NCBI GenBank assembly: GCA_015680685.1
Contig: MNCI01029340.1
Coordinates: forward strand, 131,700 to 195,699
DNA: 64,000 nucleotides
From: Gnetum montanum
Taxonomy: Eukaryota > Streptophyta > Gnetopsida > Gnetales > Gnetaceae
Reading direction: 5' to 3'
This document shows positions 22,298 through 34,165 of the stretch, piece by piece. The translations under genes and the position numbers were made by a program. Position 1 is the first letter of the stretch, and each line of letters starts with the position of its first letter. Below the pieces are notes generated by a model. That model was given only the letters and a program-made list of their open reading frames with translations, was not told the DNA's origin and ran no database searches.

Positions 22298-23330
22298 AAC
22301 CATGTTTTGGGGCGTACAAAAGCCTGTCTCAAACATTAATTCTTGATTCTTAAATACGAATTAAAATTATTAAAATAACATTCCAGGGTCATGATGAAAC
22401 TTAAGAAAGCTCTTTATGGATAGTAATACAATATAATATATAAGTGGAAAAATATTCTACCAACGATGTGTCTATTTTTGGTTTCCGTCTCAGTGGGACC
22501 GCTCCGTATTCGCTAAATGGAAAATCCGAAATACGTGCAGGGCATTAGAGACACTGGCAGAATTTCACAATAATGCTCAATAACTGCATCAGGCTGGCGC
22601 CAAACATAGCGTTCGGAAAAAATATAATAGTAACTGCCCATTCACAATCGTCTTCCCTTTGAATTGCCATCCAAACTGTGGGTACGAATGGTTAAATTAG
22701 CACACGGAAACTCCTTATCCTAGCTCTCGCCGTGATCCCAGCTGCCATTGCCCTGCACGTCATGACTCAAAATGGCATTAGCTAAAATTATAGTGCTAAC
22801 CATTCTATAAGCTTGCCTATCTGTCCTTTTGTTACTATATAAGTAGTGGTTTCGGTTTTACACCGCCACCCTTGCCGGCAGCGCGCAGACGTGGCCCACG
22901 TCTCACTCGCCTACCTGGTCGTGCGAGTGGCCGGACAACCCATTTTTCCATCGTTGTTGCCCAATGAATGATGCAGGTTGAATCGAGGACTATGAGCCGA
23001 GTGGATGCCATAGTCAACAGAGGCAATGAATGCATGGTTGAAGGAATGCGTCCTATTCCTTTACGAAAAATTTCCTCTTACTCTGTTTTCCTATGAGCGA
23101 TGGCATTGCAGAATAGCTCAAGAAGCTGGGTGATGAGTTCGTTGCTCAGCTTGCTACTGGAGCCTGTTACGACGTAAAAGAAGTCCTTTTGCACCTTCTT
23201 GCAATTGCAATGATAGGCTATGAGGAGGATGAAGGGGGCTACAGTGTGGTGCAGCGCGTGATGAAAGAAGAGCAGTGCAATTGGCCGTTTAGTCTACACG
23301 GCTAATGAGCACCATGGCCAAGCTGGCCAT
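22290..23330 (+). repeat. Direct repeat copy 2 (about 1.05 kb)
   Basis: Homologous to 13673-14725, diverged by substitutions plus a small insertion around 22430 (tataatatataagtgg). The match ends at ggccatgct, after which unrelated AT-rich sequence begins. Confidence 0.85.
23093..23310 (+). pseudogene. Truncated paralogue of the 14.4-kb pseudogene
   Basis: Starts MSDGIAE then TAG, where the other copy reads VEQLKEL, and continues LKKLGDEFVAQLATGA, YDVKEVLLHLLAIAMIGYEE, VVQRVMKEEQCNWPFSLHG to TAA. It keeps one frame longer than the first copy, so it is the better reference for the N-terminal exon. No downstream part remains. Confidence 0.5.
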
Positions 23331-23339
23331 GCTTGTCTC

Positions 23340-24365
23340 ATTAAAGAAAACTGTGAGTCGCATAAACTCGCATTGAACACAAATTATTGCTTTGAGATGT
23401 AGTAAGTTGCAAAATTAAAAACAATTTTTTAAAAAAGTGTGCATTATATAGACTTGCATTGAAATTGAACACAATTGTGATTCGTAACTAAAAAATGTCC
23501 CCAAGGCTAAATATCTAAATTACACATGGAAACTATCTAAAACAAAGCTGAAAATAAAAATTAAAAAATGCACAAAACTTTGCAAAATGCTGCAATATCC
23601 AAGGAGAAACTAGAAAACAATTTGTGATGGAGAAACAAGAAAACAAATTAGGAAACAAGCTCCACTTGCAAGAAAGCTCCACTGCCTGCATGGATTACCA
23701 AAAGGGAATGGATTCAAGCTCTACCCGTGCATACTGGAAGGTCTGAATGAATGAGATTCAAGCTCTGCAGAGCATCCAAATTTTGATTTTGCTCAAGGTC
23801 GCGATGGTTGCGATGATTTTCTTACAATCCCAAATATTATGTATATGCCATTGGGAATCATGTCATGTGTCTCACCACATCATGCATCCTATTAGGAATC
23901 ATGGCAAGTCTCTACATCTCATCATCGTATGGCCAGACTTTTTATTACCTGATTATAGCAAGCATAACTTTTTCCCGAGAATTCAGGGTTTCAAGCCACG
24001 TTTAGAGTTTTCCCATCTCACGTACCTCCAACGTAGCAATTCAAAGTTGCAACGTTCACCTAACTATAAAATAACCATTCAAAACCCTCACGTTTTTTTA
24101 GTGAAGATAATAACGAGCTACTACGGCACGCTTTGTCAGGTTCCCTGCGGACGGTACTGTTGTCAAATGGAAAATGCATATCCATCCCTCTCGCTTGCCG
24201 TTACGACCTGTAATCAGAGGGATTAGTAAAACGACGTCCGAAAGTGTTCGAGTATTGACTTGACCTGGTTAAGTGAATCGAAAAAAGATATATGAAACGT
24301 TATCTTGGTTAAGTGAATCGAAACAAGATATAGATAAAGTGTTCGAGTATTGACTTGACTTGGTT
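23340..24365. other. Non-coding, with a block shared with the P450 upstream region
   Basis: AT-rich to about 23700. From about 23960 to 24260 the sequence resembles 46160-46620 upstream of the P450: gagaattcagggtttcaagcc, then tccatccctctcgcttgccg...gggattagtaaaa. After this, three copies of ggttaagtgaatcgaaa... (near 24274, 24318, 24362) form a local repeat into which the LINE inserted. Confidence 0.6.
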
Positions 24366-24381
24366 AAGTGAATCGAAACAA
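24366..24381. repeat. 5' target-site duplication of the LINE
   Basis: aagtgaatcgaaacaa, repeated exactly at 30111-30126 directly after the element's A-rich tail. Confidence 0.85.
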
Positions 24382-24402
24382 AGATCTTAGAAACTGGATG
24401 CG

Positions 24403-25377
24403 ATGTGGAAGGAAGGAGCGGAGGCAAGCGGGTCAGTTCACTACGCGGATGGGAGCGAGATAGCCCACGACGCGGCCCACGGCACGGACGCGGAGAGGAT
24501 GGCCCTAGGCAAGACAGCGAGAACAGCAGACGCAACGAATACCGCTGGGAAGCAGGAGACCAGCAACCTTGGTGAGTCCTCCAAAGAAGGGCCTGCGCTA
24601 AGGATCAAAGTCTGGGGCCCAAACAGCACCACTCTGGAAAGCTTGGCACACAGCCTGATTGGCAAGTTCGTGTCGGAAGGGGCACGGCCTCACTTGGACC
24701 TGATCAGGTCCTAGGCTCGGGCTGCGTGGGGTTTGGATACGGTGACGGTCAAATGCCTGGTAGACGACCGTCTCCTATTTTGCTTTGCCTCCCTGGCCGA
24801 CCGGGAAAAGGTGCTGGTGGGGGGACCATGGTTTTATGGGGCTCGGGGCCTAGCTCTAGCATCTTGGCGCCCGGGGGCTCACCATGACTCGACGCTATTT
24901 GAACGGGCGGTTTGGGTTCGACTGTATGACCTACCCCTCAAATACCGGTCGACCAAATTTCTGCAATCGCTTACACAGGTGTTCAGGGAGTTTATCAAGT
25001 TTGACCACTTCACAGAGGGCATGGAACACATGGGATTCACGCGATTCTGTGTGTGGCGGCCTCTTCAGCCACAAGAACAGATTGAGGTGCTGGTGCTGGA
25101 CTCCGATCTCGGCGAGGAGAGGGTCCGCGTTCACTTTGAAAACTTGCCAAGGCCCCCGTCTATGACGCGGGACTCACACCCGAGGGGAGGCCCGGCCCTC
25201 GAGGATCGTGCCATGCACGCCCCAAAGGATGAATGGCACCTCATCGGCAAGAGAGGACGTGTTGCCACCAGGAAACCATTGGCGCACAAGGCAGGGTGTC
25301 TGGGGGGGTTCGCAGGGATGGGCCTCCTAAGGAGGGGAGGACTTAGGGTCAAAACCCTGCGAACGGCAGGCCGCTAA
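24403..25377 (+). pseudogene. LINE ORF1 (DUF4283-like)
   Basis: One frame with a single amber stop at 24712. The first part is charged; then LIGKFVSEGARPHLDLIRS, TVKCLVDDRLLFCFASLA, KVLVGGPWFYGARGLALASW, FERAVWVRLYDLPLKYRS and FTRFCVWRPLQPQEQIEVL follow the layout of the DUF4283 domain of plant L1 ORF1 proteins, which bind element RNA. After HFENLPR the usual CCHC zinc knuckle is missing; a basic Arg/Lys/Gly-rich tail takes its place. Confidence 0.8.
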
Positions 25378-25836
25378 CTGGCTCCAAGAGGTCAGGGAAA
25401 CAGGCTACGGCGGACTCGCGCGGGAAGGGCCTGGAGGAGAGGGCACAAGAGACCATGCCAAACATGACGAGTAAGCCCTACCTTCACGCTCTGCTCGGTG
25501 ACAGGGCTTCGTCTCCCGACGGACACCATACGGAGCGGGCCTAGGCTAACCGCCTTGGGTCGCCGCTCACCCCCGCGTCTGGGGGGGCCCTTTTGGGGGA
25601 GCTCTGTCGCCACCTCCGGTCACAGACTGGATAAATACGAGCCGCGGGGTGGCCCGGCCCTGCTCCCCTCCAAAGGGAACAACGCCAAAGAATGATCGCG
25701 GAATGGTGATGCCGCAGCCAATGGCCAAGGTGGGGCGACCAGAAAACAACTCGCGCCGACATAAGGCCGTGCAACTATTCGTCGATTTGGGCATGCAGCC
25801 CACACTCTAGGAGGTATATCAAAGACATATGTCCCC

Positions 25837-28800
25837 ATGAAGGTCCTCTCATGGAATTGCAAGGGCCAGCGTACCCCGTACAAATGACATACCTTGAAAT
25901 GCATGGTGGGAGACAAGAGATGTGATATTCTATGTCTACAGGAAACAAAACTCCAGTAGACCAAAGCCCAGGTGCTACAATGGCCAGGGTGGCACAGCCA
26001 TTTGGTGCCTAGAAGGGGGCGCGTGGGAGGCCTTGCGATTCTCACCAAGGCGGACTCGTATGTCTGGGACACCTCCGATTGGTGCATTACGATGCACTTA
26101 CTGGGGCCGGATGTCTGGATTACAAATGTTTATGGCGCTCAGGGGTGGCAGGCTCGCCTTCAGGAGCTCGAGCACGTCGCCAAACTTGTCCCCTATGACG
26201 CGAGGTGGCTGCTAATCGGAGACTTCAACCAGAGGCTCTATAGCTGGGAGAAGTCCAGAGGTTCCATGGCAGAGCCCCCAGGGGCACCCGAATTCCACGC
26301 GCTGCTGCAACGAAATGCCCTCACAAACATCAAGATCGCGGGCTGCAGGTACACCTGGAGCAATCACCGTCAAGGCACCGTGCGGGTCCAATCCCGGATT
26401 GACTGGGCATGGGTCAGCAGGGCGCTGCTGACCGACTAGGGTGTACACACGTACGGAGGGGTCTTAATGGCCTTTGACCACAGGGCTATTTTTTGCCAAT
26501 TTGACTGGGACACGTTGCAGAGCCCTCGTCCTTTTCGGTTTGAGCACTCCTGGCTCCGGAAGACGTGGCTGGGCACACTGCTGTAGGATATCTGGCATAG
26601 ATACCTGTGCTCACGGGACCCACAGGATTTCCTAAAAAACGGGCTAAAGACCCTGAAATAGAAAATTAAAAACCTCAACACAGAGGAAAAATACAGTTTC
26701 AGAGGAAATCGCTGCCGACTTCAGACTGAGCTGTGGCAATTCAGGCTCAGCAAGAGCAGGGAGAGGACCACAACAGCGAGGAGCTCGCTCTCCTGGCGAA
26801 GTTACAACTTATACAGAGCAAGGAGGAAGAGTATTGGTAGCAACGGGCCCGGGTGTAGTGGCTAAGAGCCAGGGACCGCCACACAAAATTTTTTTCGCTG
26901 CGACGAAGGAGCACCATGGGAATCATCATCACCCCCTACAACGTTTCTTGCAGGGCGAGCAGACACCCCCCTTTCATGCACGGATAGACTGCTGCACTAT
27001 TGGCAGCAGGTCTCGATGTGGCAGTCTACCAAACCGATTTCTGTGCCGATTCACAAGGCCCTGACCTAGACTGAAAATTCGTGGCTGTTACAACCCTTCT
27101 CACGTCAAGAACTTCGTACAACACTGCAGGAGATGCCGGTGGATAAGGCACCTAGGCCGGACGGTTGGCCCATTGAATTTTTCCTCGAATTCGAGGATGT
27201 GCTGGGGGCGAACCTCCTCGACGCTTTCAACCACATGCTGGCGTGGCATCAAGTTCCCAAAGAAATTAATTGCTCCCACGTGGTCCTGCTGCCTAAGACG
27301 GAGACGCCCACTTCCTTGAGCCATTTCCATCTCATTGGTGTCTGCAACTCGCTCCTGCGGTTGTTCTCCTGCATGGTCATTGCCAGACTTCGCCCCCTCA
27401 TGCCACGGCTGGTGGGGAAAAACCAGGCTATGTTCATTAAAGGCCGCCACCTCCAGGACTAGGTCTTGCTGCTGCAGGAAATCTAGCACTCCCTCCACAT
27501 CGCGAAATTCCCAGGCCTCTGCATCAAGCTCGATATCACCAAAGCATACGATTTCGTTAGTTGGGCCACCCTGCGGAACGTACTGCTAGCGAAAGGCCTA
27601 GACTGGGACTTTGTGGAGCTTTGCCTGCAGATGCAAAGGGGAGGGCAATACTCCCTAGATATTGATGGGCACCTGCGGGGTTTCCATGGGACTGGACACG
27701 GGCTGCGTCAAGGTGACCCCCTCTCCCCTCTCCTTTTTCTGATGCTGATGGACCTCCTGGAAATCTATTGTATGGAGGAGGGTGTCCAAGGTCTCGAATT
27801 GCACGACATTCCCTACCTCATCGCTCACTACGCAGACGACACCATGGTCTTCATCAGGGCCACCGTGCCATAGGTCAAAGCTTTGATGAGGGCGCTCGAT
27901 CGTTTCCAGCGGGAAGTGGGTCTGCAAATGAACGTCGGAAAGTCAGCGTTGTATTTCACGTACACCCATCATGCGGTGCACAGCAGGATCATTCAAATCC
28001 TGGGGATCCTGCCAGGTGAGGCGGACGATAAATATTTGGGCATCCCCATCCACAACTGGCACAAACAGCAAACCTGGCAGGCTTTCCTTGAGCGAATGCA
28101 AAAACGCATGATCCATTGGACGAATTGTTTCCTCTCCTGTAAAGGGAAAATCATGCTGGTGACCGCGATGTTGGGGGCCATGGCTAGATTTGTTGCCTCG
28201 GTGGCCTCCCTGCCCTCTGGCGTCGTCACGAAGATCGATACGATTCTGCATGACTTCGTGTGGTCGGGAGGGCGAGGTGGGAAAAAGATGCACCTAGTGG
28301 ATTGGACCACTACAGCGTGGCCCCACGAGGCCGAGGGGGTCGGCATTCTCCCCTTCAAGGTGGAGGCGGCGCTGGGATGCAGAGGCTGATTCGGCAGTTG
28401 TCCACCACACTGGACAACCCCTCCCTTTGGGCGTAGATCCTACGGCGGAAGTACCGGCCCTAGGCAGTGGCCGGTTCCGACTCTTTTGTCTGGAAGTAGT
28501 TGTGTGCCCACGTGAGGTTGTTGGGTAATGTTGACAAGATTTCCCTTCATCCTCATTAGTATATCCAAGCGCGGTTCCCAACCGATCCACGCTGGATGCT
28601 GCTCTGGCGGGGAATTCTCCCGGAAAAGATCAAGATGTTCGGGTGGCTGATCCTCCACCAAGCCCTCCCCGTCTGGACATTATTGCGAATCAGAGGCATG
28701 GTGATCAGTGCACATTGCCCCCTGTGCAATCACTATTCTGAGACGCTGCAGCACTTCATGCATGACTACCACGTTACCAAATAATTCTGGCATACGGCCC

Positions 28801-28961
28801 GTCTCCATCCCATTACCATCTCCGGTAACTCGCCGACGCTTACCGCGTTGTGGATTTTGTGGAAGGCCAGAAATGAGTGCATCTTTAAAGGCACGGCCTG
28901 CCCTCCCCCGACCGTGTTATATGGCAGGTTCTAGAAATTCTGGTAGGATATTACTGCCGCG
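25837..28961 (+). pseudogene. LINE ORF2: endonuclease, RT, zinc finger
   Basis: Start MKVLSWNCKGQ at 25837. The AP-type endonuclease is shown by CDILCLQETKLQ, GDFN at 26218-26229 and YTWSNHRQGTVRVQSRIDW. A linker with a frameshift near 26840-27060 leads to RT: DKAPRPDGWPIEFF, KLDITKAYDFVSW, GHGLRQGDPLSPLLF, the catalytic HYADD (YADD at 27829-27840), GLQMNVGKSALYF, KYLGIPI. A frameshift near 28370 precedes the zf-RVT module (KIKMFGWLILHQALPVW, CPLCNHYSETLQHF) and LWILWKARNECIFKG. Most in-frame stops are TAG at expected Gln positions (for example 27460, 27484, 27871). The protein would nick and prime at the target; this copy is dead. Confidence 0.9.
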
Positions 28962-29838
28962 ATGGACTGGCACACCCGCCTTGAACCCCCCATGCCCACT
29001 ATTCAATGGCACCCAAAGCTTTGGCAATGGGCCTCCCGCATGAGGTGGACTCAAATTCTGCCCAGAATTGTCGCTGACCCTAAGCTTGACACTCACTCCT
29101 TTTACACAAATTGGTGCGAGGAGACCACCGTTTTTAGGGGAAGGCAGATCCATATCACGACAGCGTCGGTTGCGGCCGCGATAGGGGCGCCTCTCAGCGG
29201 CGCTCACATTTCCCCTGTGGCAGGTTCGCATGCGGCTGCTATCGATTTCTTCCGGGGCCCCATCTCAAAGATGACCAGTGGACATATCAAGGGGACGGCC
29301 CTCTCATCCGAATGGAGGGTGGCAGTGGAGTTGGTCGAACGTTTCTTTGTCCATTTCGGGTCACACCACAAGCTAAATGCGCAATGACACCCCCATCAAC
29401 CTTCCTCTATTTCTCTGGGAGTCTCTACGGAGGTGCCACCATAACAGACATCCTGGGCTGATTCGGGCCCTGTGGTTGGCCAGCACTCCCTCCCTGATGA
29501 CTCAACCTTCGGATCTTCAGGAGTTACGACAGCGAAAATGCCGGGGGTCCGACAAGGGGGCCACGTTCCAGCACCCTGATGCTGGCCAGGATCAGAACCT
29601 GCTGAGACTGCCCCCTGAGAAGGACCCACTTCCTACAGCCACCAGCAACACGAGGGAGCAGGCTCAATCGCCACTCCAGACACTGCAGTGGATTGAGGGC
29701 GTCCTCAAGGATCACATGACGGGAACCGCCCAAATGATCGAGGAGAATCGGCACCGCCTCACGGTGGGGCCTGGTGTACCTGGGCCTCGCTCGTACTTCA
29801 CCCAAGGAAATTCTGGACAGTATCCCCCCAGAAGGTAG
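28962..29838 (+). pseudogene. 3' coding extension of the LINE, transposon-domain-like
   Basis: In frame with the end of ORF2 (two stops between) is a 141-codon open stretch (WHPKLWQWASRMRWTQILP, THSFYTNWCEETTVFRGRQI, HITTASVAAAIGAPLSGAH). After a one-base shift, a 153-codon stretch follows (NLPLFLWESLRRCHHNRHPG ... TLQWIEGVLKDHMTGTAQMI). The F-Y-x-N ... V-x-R-G-R-x-I-x-I ... I-G-A/L-P pattern resembles the plant-transposon-type domain seen in the gypsy accessory cassettes. Such a tail is not a usual part of plant L1 ORF2. It could be a captured segment or an unrelated second ORF. Confidence 0.5.
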
Positions 29839-30110
29839 TCGGCGGTGGCCGAGGGATTGGCCGTCGAGGGGTGGGATGCCTTTTTGCCGTCTGTTCTTTC
29901 TGAATCTCTTGCGTTTGCGCCAGGGGTGGTGGCCGCTTGCCTGCTTGTGGGGATGCCTGTGGCGGGGAGGGGGGGTTCAGCCCTCTGGGGGGTCCTTCCT
30001 ATCTTGGTTGGTATGGGGCCAGTAGTTCTGGTCCACGCTACGTGCCTGTGTAGCTCCTTTCATTTTTTGGAATATATTTTTCTCTCGACCTTTTTCCAAA
30101 AAAAAAAGAA

Positions 30111-30126
30111 AAGTGAATCGAAACAA
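30111..30126. repeat. 3' target-site duplication of the LINE
   Basis: Exact repeat of 24366-24381, immediately after the A-rich tail. Confidence 0.85.
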
Positions 30127-30159
30127 GATATATGAAAGTGACCTATATGTATTTGTTAT

Positions 30160-30345
30160 CCTCCTTCACAACAATCGGCTTTAAAACGTTATTGAATATG
30201 GGATGCACACATCGGTATACAGGCATGGAGTAATTTGGGTTTAATAATATTGAGCTTTAAGACATAGTGAGATACAAGATAACTTCACAGGGTGGTTTTA
30301 GTGGGGTTTGATAGTTAAAAATTTCCTCCCTTTCATGTTTTTGCA
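30160..30345 (+). repeat. Block shared with 49790-49955
   Basis: The motifs ggctttaaaac...gaatatggg, atttgggtttaataat and ggtttgatagtt occur in the same order downstream of the P450. This marks the start of a long duplicated arrangement. Confidence 0.7.
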
Positions 30346-30429
30346 TGCATAATTATTGGATTACTTGGTCCAAGTGTCAAAGTCTCTATGGCATTAATGT
30401 TTCTAAAAAGTCTACTTTTTTGATCTTTT

Positions 30430-31250
30430 GGATAGTTTGGATAGAAGTGTAGCTGTTCAAGATTCTTATTATGTTTTTCTTGGATTAATGGTCATCATGT
30501 TTTTCCATATTAGTCCAAGATTGTATATACTTGTTTTAGTTCTAATACTAATATTTGGCCAAGATTCAATTATCTTTGCAAGATTAATCACAATGTGCAA
30601 TTATGAAGTAGCGAATTTAGAAGATATAGATCACCATTACGTTGAAAATTAGACATTTTATGTGGTACTTAATTTATCATGGTTTGCCTATTAGTATTCA
30701 ATGCCCTCATTTAGGTATTCACGACCCAAGATGTCCTATCTATGACATGGAAGATATATTCATACATTGTTTTTTCACTTGTCCCCTTACTAATAACTCT
30801 TGAACCTGGTGTAGCAAGTATTTAAATATTTTCCAACCAAGATTAGATAAACTTTTACTTGGTGACACTCCTCAACTTCAATGATTTCTACTTCATATTT
30901 GATGTTGCTTTTGTCCTCTTATTCTTTATGTCATCTGGAATTTTGGATGTAATATGGTTTTTCACAAAGATTCTCTAGCTAATTTTCTTCCTTTGTTAGT
31001 TCAAGATTATATCATTTAGTAGTTGTTGCTTAGTTGAATTTCTAAATGTTTATCTCTATAGTTTTCTTTTTTACTAATAGGAAGCCTTTAGTAAGAAGTG
31101 AAAACCCATTTGGACACTTTTGAACAAGGGCAAGGTTTAATCCTTTTTATACCTTAGAAGGGAGGTTTTTCAGGATTGGTTGTAAGGATAAAAACCTAAG
31201 AAGGTATCCCCAAAAGCATTGGGCCTTTGGTGTTTTTTTTTTTTTTTGAA
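30430..31250 (+). pseudogene. LINE ORF2 C-terminal fragment
   Basis: The frame through 30650-31000 reads WYLIYHGLPISIQCPHLGIH, DPRCPIYDMEDIFIHCFFTC, SKYLNIFQPRLDKLLLGDTP and VIWNFGCNMVFHKDSLANF, the zf-RVT module and tail of a plant L1-type LINE. One Cys of the finger is changed to Tyr. Stops (TGA, TAG) interrupt it. 3' text like LILFIP*KGGFSG also fits. Absent from the related stretch at 49.96-50.27 kb, so it is probably a 5'-truncated insertion. Confidence 0.6.
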
Positions 31251-31309
31251 GTTTCTCCTCTACTTCTCTACTTTTGTACTCTGAATCTAATGTTTTATTT
31301 TTCATATCC

Positions 31310-32870
31310 TCAAACTTAAAAGCATTAGCAATGACAGTGTGAAAATCTACAATTATGGAAATGCTACTATTAAGGCAACAATACCCTTATTACTAGCTAA
31401 ACCCTAATGGACACTATGTCTAACAACTTGTTTTACATAATAATCCTATTGTTTATGCCTCTACTCACTATTTCTATTTCCCACAATACCATCAGCCAAC
31501 TATACCTTGTGCTAAATCACCATTATATGTCTCTCATCTCTCCTCCCATTCCTTTCAACACTCTTACACTTCTCTTCCACCTATGTCACCTTTATTAATG
31601 AATGGACAGTTGTCATCGAAATTACAATAGAAAAATGTCAGTCACACTATCAACACGTAGTGGAAGCATGGTGCTAGTAGCCATGTTTCTAAGCATAGGA
31701 AACATTTCTTCTTCTAGGTGGTTCTCTTGCCTACTTCCAGGACCAATGTGGGACCTACAAAATGCCACTTCTATCCTCAAGACAATATCTCCTAATCCTA
31801 TGCAAGAGTTTATAGCCATTACTACTTCAAAACAAAATATACAAGCTATTATGTTCACACATGTTGTCACAAATTGGATTAAAGCACATGCTGTTCCAAA
31901 AAAAAAAAAAGAACAAACTAGGAAGTCCTCTTCTATATTTATAGATTGCAGAAAATCCTCTTTACAAAGCTCTATTAGACTTAGGTCCAAGCATAAACCT
32001 CATTTCCCAAGGAATATGAAAATTGTGAAACCAACCCCTAATGACAATATTGTGAAAATTGTGAAACCAACCCCTAATGACAACACGTTTTATGCATTAT
32101 GTATAATGACACTAGATACAACTATGTGTAGAGATTGTGAAACATAAAATAGATGGAAATCCTTTCATGTAAAAATTGTACAAAGGAGGTGTATATGCAA
32201 AAGTTCTTGTACATAGTAGCCATTAAGTAGGAAGACACTCAATGGCTAATAACAAAAGAAAGTTGCAAATCTAAAATTTGCATGAAACCAACATCGAAGC
32301 TCACAAACTCTTACATGAATAAGCTAGATGAAATAAAAATGGTGAGATGTCAAATTTCCAAAGTAGAACATGTATAAGAAGAAGACATTGATTGGGGAAG
32401 TGTTGGAGCCCATAAAGATAAAAAAATTATCAAAATCATTAGAATATGTCTTGCTTGAGATTGGAAAACTAGTGATAATTAATGTCTAGTTGACACATGA
32501 TGAGCGGCATATAGTCCCTAAGTCCAATTATTCAAATTACAAGTGTTCACAAGTGACTTAATTGTAATATGTAGACTACACTAACATGATATCTAGACTA
32601 TTAAGTGTGACTGTAAGTCATTATATTCCTAGTTATACGAGTGTGGTCCTTAGTATATATAGTTAAGTATAAATTGGAGCATATGATCATGATGTTTTAA
32701 TGACCATGATTAAGTTATTATTAAATTATTCAAATTAAATCTAATTAATCTAAGTGTCAAAAATGAATTCTAATTTAGCCTAAGAAATTAGCATTCATTC
32801 TCAATTCACTATACACATCTTGAACTCATGATATTATTGTTGAGTTACCAAGTATGTACTATTGGAGGTA
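31310..32870 (+). pseudogene. Gypsy gag-end to pre-RT relic, copy 1
   Basis: Homologous to 50270-50996 plus 59400-60290. The frame MWDLQNATSILKTISPNP and the later PIKIKKLSKSLEYVLLEIGK, LTHDERHIV resemble the gag-protease spacer and the conserved linker just before RT in Athila/Tat-type gypsy elements. A 36-bp unit (tgaaaattgtgaaaccaacccctaa...) is tandemly duplicated at 32017 and 32053. No RT follows; another element begins at 33190. Confidence 0.55.
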
Positions 32871-33189
32871 CCAAGTTGTAACGCCCTATTAATTATCTTT
32901 AAAATCCTATAAATAACTAATAAAAAATGCTACAAAACCTTAAGGATTTGGATTTATCCTTGATTTACTAATTCAAAAGAAATCCATAAAATAGGCAAAA
33001 AAATTATTAATTAGGAGCTTCAGTGCAACAAAATTTCATATTTCTCACATAAATAATTAAATAAAGAGAAAAATATAGATTTTTGCAACCACAAAAATAT
33101 GGATGTCAAAAAAATCACTAGTTGCATGATAAATAGTATGTAAAATAATGATTCCAACAACACTTGTTTCACCTTAATTGGACAATTAG

Positions 33190-34021
33190 TGATGGGACAC
33201 GATATCACATGGGCCGCGATATCGTGTACGCGATGTATCATACATGATACCACGTCTTCACCCGCGATATTGCGTACGCGATATCGCATCATGCTGCAAA
33301 GTCTATAAATAAGAGGCGACTCTCCCTTGTTCTGAAATCTAGATCTAGCCCCTTAGCAAAGCTCTGGCAGTTTTACCTCTCTAGAGATAGAATAATTTCC
33401 ATGTGCCTGCAATAGGAGTTCCAAAGTGAACGGATCTTTATTCGAGCAAATATTGTACCTGAGCACAAGTTTGTGTACGGAAATAAAGACGAGCTTTTTG
33501 GATAAACCTTGCAGTGCATGGACTAAGCTAATTAGGACTTTATTTATTGTTCATCGTTTAAATTCTTTATTAGTTAATTAAATCTCTCTCAACCCTTCTC
33601 TCCTAGTTAAGTGCATTCAATATGACCGCTTCAAGCACGTGCGTTACGCGTGTTAATCCCAGTAACGAATAGCGTTTGGTAATCCCAGAAGGTTGCATTG
33701 GCTCAGGGTGTGAACTGTAAGTGGGAACGGATACTGATGCTAGGCATTAGAACTTAGTTAGTTAAAGTTAGTTACTTAGTTTCTTCACCCTTTACCTCAT
33801 TAGCATAGGCGATAAAACATAAAAGATACAAAAATCACATACCTCTGACTTACTTAACCATACAACCATGACAAATACAAGTAAGTTTGGGAAGACAACT
33901 AATGATTAACCTTAAGTGTTCCATAAGGCATGTAGACACTTAGTCTATGGACTTCAACCAGATCGTGCGTGTAACACTCGTATTCGTATGGTTGAGTGTA
34001 GAGGTACCTCGCCACTCATCA
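33190..34021 (+). repeat. 5' LTR of the 33-39 kb element
   Basis: 832 bp. The U3 start carries several GATATC-centred palindromes (33200-33285), then tctataaataag (TATA at 33304). A later segment has the phrases ggtaatcccag and gtacctcgccactcatca. It is longer than its partner because of an extra palindrome block of about 55 bp (33228-33283). Confidence 0.9.
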
Positions 34022-34042
34022 TTGGTGCCATTGCCAAGGACT
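34022..34042 (+). other. Primer-binding site, tRNA-Asp-like (degenerate)
   Basis: ttggtgccattgccaaggac follows the 5' LTR directly. It resembles TGGCGCCGTTGCCGGGGA, the complement of the plant tRNA-Asp 3' end used by many Athila/Tat elements, with a few changes. Confidence 0.6.
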
Positions 34043-34165
34043 AAGTTGTTTGTGCTTTAAGTAGAACATAGGAAATCACTCATATCATTGGGAGCTTAAA
34101 CAAACCCTTAGGGTTAATCAAAAGAAAAATTAAACAACGGTCAATAGCACACCGAAAAAATAACA

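Larger units (their letters stand above)
24382..30110 (+). mobile_element. Near full-length L1-type LINE
   Basis: 5.7-kb non-LTR retrotransposon: ORF1, ORF2 (endonuclease, RT, zinc finger), an extra 3' coding stretch, and a tail ending ccaaaaaaaaaaagaaa. Exact 16-bp target duplications flank it, so the insertion is complete at both ends. It is much more GC-rich than its surroundings. Inactivated by about a dozen stops, mostly TAG, and at least two frameshifts. It interrupts a block otherwise similar to the P450 flanks. Confidence 0.9.

Noticed and set aside
13673-23330. The 1.05-kb direct repeats as LTRs of the gypsy relic
   Set aside because: No TG...CA ends, no primer-binding site after copy 1, and the repeat contains a gene start. 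A separate polypurine tract and LTR-like start lie at 22025-22043.
30428-30652. 74-codon hydrophobic ORF as a membrane protein gene
   Set aside because: It lies just ahead of, and partly out of frame with, a LINE zf-RVT fragment and has no family support.
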